This document shows, piece after piece, positions 24,675 through 32,062 of a stretch of DNA of 64,000 nt. Each line of letters begins with the position of its first letter. The first letter of the stretch is position 1. The translations under genes and the position numbers were made by a program. The notes beneath the pieces were generated by a model. The model saw only the letters and a program-made list of their open reading frames with translations. It was not told the DNA's origin and did no database searches. Origin of the DNA: an uncultured Bacteroidota bacterium (GTDB lineage: Bacteria > Bacteroidota > Bacteroidia > Chitinophagales > Chitinophagaceae). The stretch covers positions 1 to 64,000 of the forward strand of contig CAIRES010000080.1 in NCBI GenBank assembly GCA_903877645.1, given 5' to 3'.

Positions 24675-25036
24675 TTGACACAGATGTGATCATTTCGTCT
24701 ATCAGAGGCAATGAAATAGCAAAGCAATTAATCAGGAAATACATTGATGTGGCTCATGTGTCGGTCATTACCGAAATGGAATTATATGTTGGAGCTACCA
24801 ATAAACTGAAGAAAGATATCGTTGATCAAGTGTTGAAAAGCCATGAGATCATCCCAATCAATAAGGCAATATGTGAAATTGCTACCCGATTAGTAAAAAC
24901 ATATAATACTGCAAACAAAAGCCTATTATTCCCTGATGCTCTTATCGCCGCCACATGCATTCATGAAAATTGCCGGCTGGTGACTTTCAATGTCAAAGAC
25001 TACAAATTCATTAAAGGATTGCATCTTGCCATGTAA
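24665..25036 (+). CDS. PIN-domain toxin (VapC-like ribonuclease)
   Basis: The 123-residue PIN domain has the acidic active site: Asp in MVIIDTDVIIS, Glu in VSVITEMELYVGA, Asp in LLFPDALIAATCI and a C-terminal acidic region around VTFNVKDYKFIKG. Members are Mg-dependent endoribonucleases, often cutting tRNA or rRNA. It overlaps the antitoxin by 10 bases. The locus sits between a sugar operon and tgt, with no integrase, so it may have arrived by small-scale transfer. Confidence 0.88.
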   Translation: MVIIDTDVIISSIRGNEIAKQLIRKYIDVAHVSVITEMELYVGATNKLKKDIVDQVLKSHEIIPINKAICEIATRLVKTYNTANKSLLFPDALIAATCIHENCRLVTFNVKDYKFIKGLHLAM

Positions 25037-25064
25037 TTCTAAACTCATTATTTAAACAATCTCA

Positions 25065-26195
25065 TTGACATTCGAATTAACAGCAAAGGATAGTAATTCA
25101 TCGGCCCGGGCGGGAGTGATGACTACGGGACATGGAGTGATAGAGACACCTATCTTTATGCCCGTGGGCACTGTGGGCAGCGTGAAGGCAGTGACACAGC
25201 AGCAACTGGAGCAGGAGGTGAAGGCGCAGATCATACTGGGTAATACGTATCACCTGTACCTAAGGCCGGGAGTAAAGATCATAGAAGAAGCAGGAGGGCT
25301 ACACAAATTCAATGGCTGGAACAGGCCCATACTTACGGACAGTGGCGGCTACCAGGTGTTTTCGCTGGCGGCTAACAGGAAGATAAAAGAGGACGGTGTA
25401 GTGTTTCAATCGCATATAGATGGGTCGAAGCATTTGTTTACACCTGAGAATGTGATGGATACACAGCGGAGTATAGGTGCAGACATCATTATGGCTTTTG
25501 ATGAGTGTCCTCCCTACCCTTCGGAATATGAATATGCAAGGAAATCGATGGAACTCACTCACAGGTGGTTGGCAAGATGTGTGCAGCATTTTGGAGAAAC
25601 GGAGCCTAAGTATGGCTACAGCCAATCACTGTTCCCAATAATACAGGGCAGCACCTTCAAAGACCTGAGACAGGCATCTTCGGAGTTTGTGGCCGGTATG
25701 GAGTGCGACGGCAATGCGATAGGTGGATTATCAGTAGGTGAACCAGAAGAGATGATGTACGAGATGTGCGGCCTATGCTGCAGCTACCTGCCTGAAGATA
25801 AGCCCCGCTACCTGATGGGCGTGGGCACACCATGGAACATACTGGAGAACATAGCACTGGGCATAGATATGTTTGACTGCGTAATGCCTACCCGTAATGG
25901 CAGGAATGGCATGTTGTTTACCAGTAAGGGAGTGATCAATATAAAGAACAAGAAATGGGCTACAGACTTCAGTGTAATAGATGAAGACCTGGATTGCCCT
26001 ACCAGCCAGTATTATTCAAAGGCCTATTTGCGCCATCTGTTTGTGGCCAAAGAGCTATTGGCGCTTACAATAGCCAGTATCCATAACCTTGCCTTTTACC
26101 TGCAGTTGGTAAAAGAAGCGAGGGCTCACATCATACATGGTGATTATACCTCTTGGAAGAATGAGATGATACCGAGGCTGAAGCAAAGATTATAG
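25065..26195 (+). CDS. tgt: tRNA-guanine transglycosylase (queuosine pathway)
   Basis: The 376-residue enzyme swaps guanine-34 for preQ1 in tRNAs with GUN anticodons. It has MTFELTAKD at the start, PIFMPVGTVGSVKAV, LTDSGGYQVFS (active-site Asp), SHIDGSKHLFTPEN, MAFDECPPYPSEY and FDCVMPTRNGRNG (nucleophile region). The start codon is a TTG; the family start fits here and no ATG is close. The zinc site is odd: where the classical bacterial enzyme has CxCxxC, this one reads DLDCPTSQYYSKAYLRHL with a single Cys, although the later His in SIHNLAFYLQLV is kept. Confidence 0.95.
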   Translation: MTFELTAKDSNSSARAGVMTTGHGVIETPIFMPVGTVGSVKAVTQQQLEQEVKAQIILGNTYHLYLRPGVKIIEEAGGLHKFNGWNRPILTDSGGYQVFSLAANRKIKEDGVVFQSHIDGSKHLFTPENVMDTQRSIGADIIMAFDECPPYPSEYEYARKSMELTHRWLARCVQHFGETEPKYGYSQSLFPIIQGSTFKDLRQASSEFVAGMECDGNAIGGLSVGEPEEMMYEMCGLCCSYLPEDKPRYLMGVGTPWNILENIALGIDMFDCVMPTRNGRNGMLFTSKGVINIKNKKWATDFSVIDEDLDCPTSQYYSKAYLRHLFVAKELLALTIASIHNLAFYLQLVKEARAHIIHGDYTSWKNEMIPRLKQRL

Positions 26196-26247
26196 TTAGC
26201 AAACCACCACCTTGCTTATTTTTAGATACTTTTAGCGTTTGAGTGTT

Positions 26248-26255
26248 TACTTTTG
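26248..26255 (+). promoter_or_regulatory. -7 box of lptG, very short leader
   Basis: TACTTTTG matches TAnnTTTG and ends seven bases before the ATG at 26263. It rules out the longer TTG start at 26239, which would lie upstream of the transcription start. Confidence 0.55.
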
Positions 26256-26262
26256 GTCGGCC

Positions 26263-27339
26263 ATGAAGAAAATAGACTGGTATATCGTCAAAAAATTCTA
26301 CAGTACCTTTTTCTTTTCGATCTTGGTGCTGGCGGTAATATCCTGCGTGATCGATTATTCGCAGAAGGTGGATGATATTGTTGCTAAAAAGGCATCGTTT
26401 GCTGCTGTGATGAATTATTATAAAGACTTTGTGCCGCACATCACGGCACTTCTTTTCCCATTGTTCATTTTTATTGCGACGATCTTCTTCACCTCGAAGA
26501 TGGCGTACAAATCGGAGATCATTGCTATTCTATCGTCGGGCGTATCTTATGAGCGGTTTTTGCGACCCTATTTTATAGCAGGGGGTTTTCTTTGCATCTT
26601 CTCGCTGATAGCTAACCACTGGCTGATACCTATAGCCAATAAGGGACGTATTGCTTTTGAGGATAAGTATATTAATGATGAAAACTTTAAGTATGCCAGT
26701 GATAATATGCACCTGGGCATATCGAAGGATACGTATGTGTACCTGCAGAACTACAACTACAGTAATAATACGGGGTCGCATTTTACAGAAGAAAAAATAA
26801 GTGGTACGCTGCTGAAAGAGAAACTGATGTCGGACTATGTAACGTACGATACATCTAAGAAGATATGGCACCTGCACAATGTGGTGATCCGCACGAACGA
26901 TAGCAATAAAGAAACGCTGCAAAGAATGCCTGAACTGGAAAAAAAGTATGCCTTTTCGCCCGGCGACCTCAACAGGACAGATGCGATAAAAGAAGCGCTG
27001 ACCACACCTGAACTAAACCATTACATAGCTACGGAAAAGTTGCATGGGCGTGAGAACCTGAATTTTTATTATGTGGAGAAGGAACGAAGAACGGCACAAC
27101 CATTTGCGGCCATCATACTTACCGTAATAGGCGCATGTATAGCCAGCCGTAAAGTAAGAGGAGGCAGCGGGTGGCACCTTGCACTTGGCATCATACTGAG
27201 CGCTGTATATGTAATGTTCCTTCAAACGTCGACAACGTTGTCTACAAAAGCCAGCCTGAACCCTACGATAGCGGTATGGATACCTAATATAGTGTTCGCT
27301 ATGCTTGCTTTTTATCTATATAGAAGGCAGGTGAAATAA
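26263..27339 (+). CDS. LptF/LptG-family LPS export permease (shorter paralog)
   Basis: A 358-residue inner-membrane protein: MKKIDWYIVKKFYSTFFFSIL (TM1), IDYSQKVDDIV, FPLFIFIATIFFTSKMAYKS (TM2-3 with the conserved EIIAILSSGVSYERFLRPY loop), a soluble periplasmic jellyroll-type middle and three C-terminal membrane segments (FAAIILTVIGACIASRK onwards). LptF/G with LptB drive LPS from the inner membrane to the periplasmic bridge. A second, longer member is at 43458-44915; Bacteroidota normally carry two such proteins apart. I cannot tell from sequence alone which is LptF and which LptG. Confidence 0.9.
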   Translation: MKKIDWYIVKKFYSTFFFSILVLAVISCVIDYSQKVDDIVAKKASFAAVMNYYKDFVPHITALLFPLFIFIATIFFTSKMAYKSEIIAILSSGVSYERFLRPYFIAGGFLCIFSLIANHWLIPIANKGRIAFEDKYINDENFKYASDNMHLGISKDTYVYLQNYNYSNNTGSHFTEEKISGTLLKEKLMSDYVTYDTSKKIWHLHNVVIRTNDSNKETLQRMPELEKKYAFSPGDLNRTDAIKEALTTPELNHYIATEKLHGRENLNFYYVEKERRTAQPFAAIILTVIGACIASRKVRGGSGWHLALGIILSAVYVMFLQTSTTLSTKASLNPTIAVWIPNIVFAMLAFYLYRRQVK

Positions 27340-27355
27340 ATCAGCAGGCTTTTCT

Positions 27356-27363
27356 TATTTTTG
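27356..27363 (+). promoter_or_regulatory. -7 box of the broken TPR kinase gene
   Basis: TATTTTTG fits TAnnTTTG and ends 12 bases before the ATG at 27376. The promoter is intact although the gene behind it is interrupted. Confidence 0.5.
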
Positions 27364-27375
27364 AGAACGGCCAGC

Positions 27376-27861
27376 ATGAAATATACTAAGCTATTCTCTT
27401 TTATTACAAAAGCAGGTTTTGCGATAGTGCTTATCCTATCCCAACTTCCTACTACACTATATGCGCAGAATTTCGACAGCCTATATTCGGTTTTGCGTGC
27501 TCACCCAGGAAAGGATACTACCCGTGTAAATGCGCTTTGGAAACTTGCGCAGAGCTACGAAAATAAGAGTACTGATTCTATGATACGGATAGCCAATGAG
27601 GGGCTGGCAATATCCAAAGACATCAATTACGAAAAAGGAGAGGCATTATGCAACCAGTCGATCGGGCTGGCCTACCTGCATTTGAGTGAATATGACAAGT
27701 CGCTTGAGCATTATAAAATATCGCAAGCGCTGTTTGAAAAAGAAGACAACAAGAGAAAACTGATCAATATTTATCTTTCAATGGGCGATGTTTTCATTGG
27801 CCACCGGGGTGAAGTAGCGGCGAAAGGGAAGGGGATGATGAAGATGTATTATGTGGGGTGA
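27376..27861 (+). pseudogene. TPR histidine kinase, 5' fragment
   Basis: It starts with a signal peptide (MKYTKLFSFITKAGFAIVLI, then LSQLPTTLYAQ) and continues with TPR-type helices (TTRVNALWKLAQSYENKSTD; GEALCNQSIGLAYLHLSEYD; KLINIYLSMGDVFIGHR). After FIGHR, at about 27808, the homology-like sequence stops and about 17 unrelated codons lead to a stop at 27861. The matching continuation, with more TPRs, a membrane helix and the kinase core, begins at about 30622. The two pieces together would be a normal periplasmic-TPR sensor kinase of roughly 590 residues. Confidence 0.82.
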
Positions 27862-27894
27862 TTGGCAAACAACTGCTATTATCGCTTACTTATT

Positions 27895-27963
27895 GCCGTA
27901 AAATACGCTTAACCTTTTCAAGATTTCCATCAATTGGTTCGATAACCTTCCCGTCTGGGGCAC
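27895..27963. repeat. 69-bp direct repeat, left copy
   Basis: This copy and the one at 30261-30329 align without gaps over 69 bases with about 11 mismatches. The end reads GGTTCGATAACCTTCCCGTC then TGGGGCAC, close to the 3' part of a tRNA (T-arm GGTTCGA, acceptor CTGGGGC). Read on the minus strand, both copies also give similar peptides (APDGKVIEP.DGN.E.V.R.LR) with several silent differences, so the pair may instead derive from the 3' end of a gene. Both copies are followed at once by an A...T inverted repeat. Confidence 0.75.
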
Positions 27964-27970
27964 TTAGTTT

Positions 27971-27995
27971 AAAACCCGCGCTAGTCGCGGGTTTT
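27971..27995. terminator. Hairpin next to the left 69-bp repeat
   Basis: AAAACCCGCG (27971-27980) pairs with CGCGGGTTTT (27986-27995) around CTAGT, flanked by A and T runs, so it could end transcription from either side. It is the centre of a larger imperfect palindrome: TTGGTTCGATAACCTTCCCG at 27934 finds its inverted partner, ACGGGAAAATCGAACCAA, at 28009-28026. Confidence 0.7.
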
Positions 27996-28070
27996 AATTT
28001 TTACCCTAACGGGAAAATCGAACCAAGACTTCCAGGAAGGAAATTTAGTCCCTTATAACAGTCGAAAATC

Positions 28071-28078
28071 TATCTTTG
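28071..28078 (+). promoter_or_regulatory. -7 box of the araC-type gene
   Basis: TATCTTTG matches TAnnTTTG, 16 bases before the ATG at 28095. The inserted genes thus carry a promoter of host phylum type. Confidence 0.5.
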
Positions 28079-28094
28079 TGGTCTCGATTAAACA

Positions 28095-28970
28095 ATGGCG
28101 GACCAAATAAAGAAGCTTAAATTTAAACAGAATGCCTCGCTTCAAATTGAAGTAGTACCGTTGAACACGTTGACAACGGTTAATAAAGAACATCTTGTAA
28201 CCCCGCACCGCACAAATTTTTATCACATCTTTCTGTTTGAAAATTGCCAGCCAACTCATTTTGTCGATTTTGAACCTATACGAATAGAGCCCTACTCTCT
28301 TTTTTTTATTGACAAAGATCGGGTACATCAGTTTGACCAGCTGCTGAAATATGAAGGACGTGTTTTGATTTTTACCGATGACTTTTATTGTACAACAGAA
28401 AACGATACCAGATTTTTGAGAAGTAGTATCTTGTTTAATGACTTTGTAGGCTCACCAACTATTACACTTAATCGAACTGATTTTGAAAAATATAAAAATA
28501 TTTGTGACGGTATTACCGAAGAATTAGGTTTTCCAGACGACAACTCAAAGCCTACTCTGTTAAAGAATTTACTCCATAATTTTTTGCTTCTTGCAGAAAG
28601 AGAGAAACGAATGCAAGGTTTCACTGAGTTGAAAAAAGGTGCTGATCTTGATTATACTCTGCTGTTTAGGGATTTATTGGAAGATAAATACACTAGATTA
28701 AAGAGTGTACACGATTATTCTAAAATTATCTGTATATCCGAAAAGCGGCTGGGGCAAGCTACTTCAAAAATTTTAGGCAAATCGCCAAAGGAAATAATTA
28801 ATGATAGAATACTATTAGAAGCAAAACGCCTTCTGGTAAATTCTCATTTATCTGTTAAAGAAATAGGGCAAGAATTGGGATTTGAAGACCCAGCATATTT
28901 TGTTCGCTATTTCAAAAAGAATACAGAAGCTACACCCGTAGAATTCAAAGAAAGTCACCTCAAAATCTAG
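28095..28970 (+). CDS. AraC-family transcriptional regulator
   Basis: The 291-residue product has an N-terminal cupin-like sensing domain (YHIFLFENCQPTHFVDFEPI; PYSLFFIDKDRVHQFD) and a C-terminal pair of helix-turn-helix motifs (KIICISEKRLGQATSKILGK; LSVKEIGQELGFEDPAYFVR, then YFKKNTEATPVEFK). It probably controls the three genes that follow on the same strand. The gene is distinctly more A/T-rich than lptG or the kinase fragments on each side, supporting recent arrival as part of the insert. Confidence 0.92.
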   Translation: MADQIKKLKFKQNASLQIEVVPLNTLTTVNKEHLVTPHRTNFYHIFLFENCQPTHFVDFEPIRIEPYSLFFIDKDRVHQFDQLLKYEGRVLIFTDDFYCTTENDTRFLRSSILFNDFVGSPTITLNRTDFEKYKNICDGITEELGFPDDNSKPTLLKNLLHNFLLLAEREKRMQGFTELKKGADLDYTLLFRDLLEDKYTRLKSVHDYSKIICISEKRLGQATSKILGKSPKEIINDRILLEAKRLLVNSHLSVKEIGQELGFEDPAYFVRYFKKNTEATPVEFKESHLKI

Positions 28971-29069
28971 AGGTCCTAAAAGTGCCATACAAAGGCTGAT
29001 TTGTCCATTGTGCAAAGTTTGAAACCCACTCATCTTTGCATCATAATTAATCACATCAATCTTCTTAAA

Positions 29070-29480
29070 ATGGACAAGAATAGAGACGCTATAACAGCAT
29101 TTTACAAAAGAGCACTAACCGTAAACACAGAAACCACACCAACGGCTGTCTTGACAGAAGTTTTAGCCGATGACTTTCTTTCAAGCGGTTCGGTAGAGAC
29201 CAAAGGAAAACCTGCACTAATCGGACAAGTTGAGTTCTTTTGGAAATTAATTCCTGACTTGAAATGGGAACCGCAGGACATTGCCAACGATGGCAATAAA
29301 TATGTAGTTCGAAGCTTGGTTAGTGGAACACCCAATGGCGACTTTATGGGAACGCCGACAGACGGTACAAAATCGTTCAAAATTATGTCGATTGATTTTC
29401 ACACCGTTATTGATGGCAAATTGACTTCTGTACATCATTTAGAAGATTGGGGAACTGCGATGAAACAACTGAAATCCTAA
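29070..29480 (+). CDS. SnoaL-like (NTF2-fold) protein
   Basis: From the ATG at 29070 the product has 136 residues: MDKNRDAITAFYKRALTVN, LTEVLADDFLSSGS, GKPALIGQVEFFWKLIPDLK, VVRSLVSGTPNGDFMG and FHTVIDGKLTSVHHLEDW. This is the pattern of SnoaL-like polyketide-cyclase/ester-cyclase proteins of the NTF2 fold. Substrate unknown; relatives are often small stress or detoxification proteins. The upstream reading (from 29001) lacks a good start and is not used. It lies 4 bases before the DoxX-like gene. Confidence 0.85.
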   Translation: MDKNRDAITAFYKRALTVNTETTPTAVLTEVLADDFLSSGSVETKGKPALIGQVEFFWKLIPDLKWEPQDIANDGNKYVVRSLVSGTPNGDFMGTPTDGTKSFKIMSIDFHTVIDGKLTSVHHLEDWGTAMKQLKS

Positions 29481-29484
29481 TCCT

Positions 29485-29892
29485 ATGAGCAAAGCATTAG
29501 AGCCCAAATCAGGCGATAGAAAATTTCAGGTCATTGCATACATTTTAGGTGTTGCACATTTAATTTTTGGTGCAACCAAACTAATGGGACAAGCAGATTT
29601 GACCAAAGAGTTTACAGAAATCTGGCATTTCCCATTATGGTTTATGTACTTCGTTGGCATAGCACAAACATTAGGAGGTATTGCACTATTTACACGCCAG
29701 TTGCGTATGCCAGCATCGTTGGCAATGGCCTTGATAATGATTGGGGCAATTGCAACTACTTTCATTTCCGGGCAATGGATAAATGTAGTTATTTGTTTTG
29801 TGGTAATGTTTGTTTGCATCATCACATTTGTAGCAAGGTTAAAAGATTTGGCTATTGAATTAGCAATAGAACAAGGTTACACAAAAAAATAA
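29485..29892 (+). CDS. DoxX-like four-helix membrane protein
   Basis: A 135-residue integral membrane protein with four hydrophobic segments (FQVIAYILGVAHLIFGATKL; FPLWFMYFVGIAQTLGGIAL; MPASLAMALIMIGAIATTFI; VVICFVVMFVCIITFVARL), as in the DoxX/DoxD-like family. Such proteins often travel with AraC or TetR regulators and small oxidoreductase-type partners. It is in tight series with the SnoaL-like gene upstream and the small ORF 13 bases downstream. Confidence 0.82.
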   Translation: MSKALEPKSGDRKFQVIAYILGVAHLIFGATKLMGQADLTKEFTEIWHFPLWFMYFVGIAQTLGGIALFTRQLRMPASLAMALIMIGAIATTFISGQWINVVICFVVMFVCIITFVARLKDLAIELAIEQGYTKK

Positions 29893-29905
29893 ATCAGAAA
29901 ACAAA

Positions 29906-30205
29906 ATGGAATATATAGAGATAATTAAATATAAATTAAAAGAAAACTTCACGGATGCTCAATTTTTGGAAGCCGAAACTGAACTTAGAAAAGGCAGCAT
30001 TAAAAACGTCAAAGGATACATAGGGCGTGAACTCTACAAGAGTGATGAAAACGAATGGGTCTTAATACTACGTTTTGATTTGAAAGAAAACATGGATGCT
30101 TTTTTGCTTTCGTTGAAACAAGAACGCCCCGAAAGCTTTAAAGCGTATGCATCAATGATTGATTGGCAAACAATGTGGACGGGCTTTTATGATAAAAAAA
30201 TGTAA
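29906..30205 (+). CDS. Small protein, possibly ABM/dimeric alpha-beta barrel
   Basis: The 99-residue product, MEYIEIIKYKLKENFTDAQF, then AETELRKGSIKNVKGYIGRE and WVLILRFDLKENMDAF, has the beta-alpha-beta rhythm and length of antibiotic-biosynthesis-monooxygenase-like (ABM) dimeric barrels, but no decisive motif. It is the last gene of the inserted group, 13 bases after the DoxX-like gene, so probably co-transcribed. Confidence 0.65.
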   Translation: MEYIEIIKYKLKENFTDAQFLEAETELRKGSIKNVKGYIGRELYKSDENEWVLILRFDLKENMDAFLLSLKQERPESFKAYASMIDWQTMWTGFYDKKM

Positions 30206-30260
30206 AGAAATGAACGACCGAATTTTCAAGTGCAAGGAAATAACATTACACTTTGGTAAA

Positions 30261-30329
30261 GTCGTAATTTCCGCTCAACCGCTTCAAAATTTCCATCATC
30301 TGGTTCGATAACTTTCCCGTCTGGGGCAC
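30261..30329. repeat. 69-bp direct repeat, right copy
   Basis: The ungapped partner of 27895-27963, in the same orientation, ending in the same CCCGTCTGGGGCAC. The two copies enclose the AraC, SnoaL-like, DoxX-like and ABM-like genes (2.3 kb). They could be the product of, or substrate for, recombination that moves this block. Confidence 0.75.
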
Positions 30330-30413
30330 AAAAATGAAAGCGGAGAAACAGGGCGGAGCGAGCTGGCCTTTCTCCTCTTTCATTTTTCCCTCCGCTCTCC
30401 GCGCTGTTTCTCT
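30330..30413. repeat. Compound inverted repeat with GCGGAGAAACAG core
   Basis: AAAAATGAAAGCGGAGAAA (30330-30348) pairs with 30369-30387 at 18 of 19 positions. Overlapping it, CGGAGAAACAGGGCGGAGCG (30341-30360) has an inverted partner at 30394-30413. A related copy of the core lies at 36004-36033. It could form a terminator-like hairpin or be a REP-like element. Confidence 0.65.
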
Positions 30414-30621
30414 TTCTGTTTTCTGCGCTTTTTTGAGAATCGTACAGTGTTCCATATTTTTATTTTGTACAGATTTATATTGATTTTCAATGGTTTAGCT
30501 TTAAAAATTGTACAATTTCCGTACGCTTGTCAAATTCAAAATTTGTGAAGATTTTTCACGCTGCAACACGATTCCGATTTCTGTAGAAGGCTTTTCCGGG
30601 TCCGGTTTTGGAGGTGCCAGC

Positions 30622-31965
30622 TGATCGCAGACTCTACAGGGGATGACATATGGAAAAATCAATTTGATGCCAATATTGCTGATGTTTACCTGGGGATGAA
30701 GCAATATGACTCTGCATTGCAGATGTATACCAATGTGCTGAAACTGACCGCAAAGATCCCAGACCCATTAGTGATACTGGATGCCTGTAATGGGATAGGC
30801 AACATACTTACAGAAAGGCACCAAACCAATGAGGGGATCAAATATTTCTTAAGGTCGTTGGATGTGGCGCAAAAGAATCACATGAAGCAGGCGATATCAG
30901 AAACCGCGAGATACCTTGAAGAGTCGTATGAGCAAGTGGACGACGACAAAGACGCACTGAAATACAACAAACTATACCTTGAATACAGGGACAGCGTGTA
31001 TAATGATAAAAGTACAGTCGAGATCCAGCAAATGCAGTTTGATTACGAACTTGGCAAAAAGGAAACCCAGATAGCATTACTCAATAAAGACAAAGCAATA
31101 GAACGAAGCAGCCTGGAGAAACAAAAAAGTTATTGTTTGGGCTTTATTAACCGGATTGGGCCTTCTTGCAATTATATCCATATTACTATATCGCAATATC
31201 CGCAATGAAAAAAGAAGTAAGGACGAAATAGTAAAACAAAAAGAAGAGATACTGCTGCAATCAGCCCGACTGGAAGACCTGAACAAGTTTAAAGACAAAA
31301 CATTTTCCGTCCTTTCGCATGACCTGCGTGGCCCAGTGACGGCGATCACCGCAGCCATGGCCCTGCTTGATGACAAGGTGATTTCGCCGGAAGAATTCAC
31401 CTCATTGACGCCTGACATCAACAAGCAATTAGGGACACTCAACCTGTTGCTGGACAACCTGCTTAACTGGGCGAAGAGCTATATGCAGGGCACAATAGCT
31501 GCGAACCCTGAGCGCACTAACCTGAACAAGCTGGTGGATATGAACATATACCTGGCAAAAGATGCTGCGGACAAAAAGAATATAGCTATAGAGAACAAGT
31601 TGCCAAACGAGGCATTTGCATATTACGACCCGGCACAGTTAGACATCGTGATTCGCAACCTGTTAAGCAATTCGATAAAGTTCACTAACACAAATGGGAC
31701 CATCAGTATATCTGCAATTGCTGAAAACGGACGCATGCTGCTGTCAATCGCAGATAATGGCGTGGGCATGAGCCCGGAGCAGCTGAATAAACTGTTCACC
31801 CTATCAGTGGACAACAACACCTATGGCACCGGCGGGGAGAGAGGAACCGGCCTTGGCCTGCTGCTTTGCTACGAATTTATTATTGCTAACAAGGGCCAAA
31901 TCTCAGTAACGAGCGAGCCGGGCAAAGGCAGTACGTTTACGCTATCGCTGCCTGCTGGACAGTAA
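30622..31965 (+). pseudogene. TPR histidine kinase, 3' fragment with a frameshift
   Basis: It resumes in frame with LIADSTGDDIWKNQFDANIA and TPRs (DVYLGMKQYDSALQMYTNVL; ACNGIGNILTERHQTNEGIK), then a coiled coil. At the A-run 31123-31128 the frame shifts by one base; with five A's instead of six the sequence would continue KVIVWALLTGLGLLAIISIL (membrane helix), then the kinase: H-box FSVLSHDLRGPVTAI, N-box NLLSNSIKF, G1 DNGVGMS, G2 GTGLGLLL. The kinase core itself is intact. The gene is thus hit twice, by the insert and by this slip, which could also be a sequencing error. Alone, the 3' piece has no promoter box near 30622. Confidence 0.82.
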
Positions 31966-32003
31966 GGCTATTCATTACTATTCATCAAAAACTATCCGAA
32001 TTG

Positions 32004-32048
32004 ATAAAATCAAAAGCCATCACGATGTGTGATGGCTTTTGATTTTAT
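32004..32048. terminator. Bidirectional terminator, perfect 20-bp stem
   Basis: ATAAAATCAAAAGCCATCAC (32004-32023) pairs with its exact complement at 32029-32048 around GATGT. It lies between the convergent kinase fragment and tktN. A and T runs on both flanks allow it to serve both strands. Confidence 0.9.
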
Positions 32049-32062
32049 AAGAAGGTTTATCA

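Larger units (their letters stand above)
30206..30621. other. Right end of the insert: repeats, no gene
   Basis: This stretch holds the second 69-bp repeat (30261-30329), a large inverted repeat (30330-30413) and about 200 A/T-rich bases. A short minus-strand ORF over the repeats is not believed to be a gene. The kinase coding sequence resumes at about 30622. Confidence 0.6.

Noticed and set aside
27895-27963. Integron attC site
   Set aside because: A GCTTAAC box fits the 5' consensus, but no matching GTTRRRY end is found and no integrase is near.
27895-27963. A real tRNA gene
   Set aside because: Only the T-arm and acceptor-like end are present; no D-arm or anticodon arm can be folded and the T-arm has an insertion.
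30246-30455. Minus-strand ORF over the right repeat
   Set aside because: It lies over hairpins and repeats, has biased composition and resembles no protein; probably chance.
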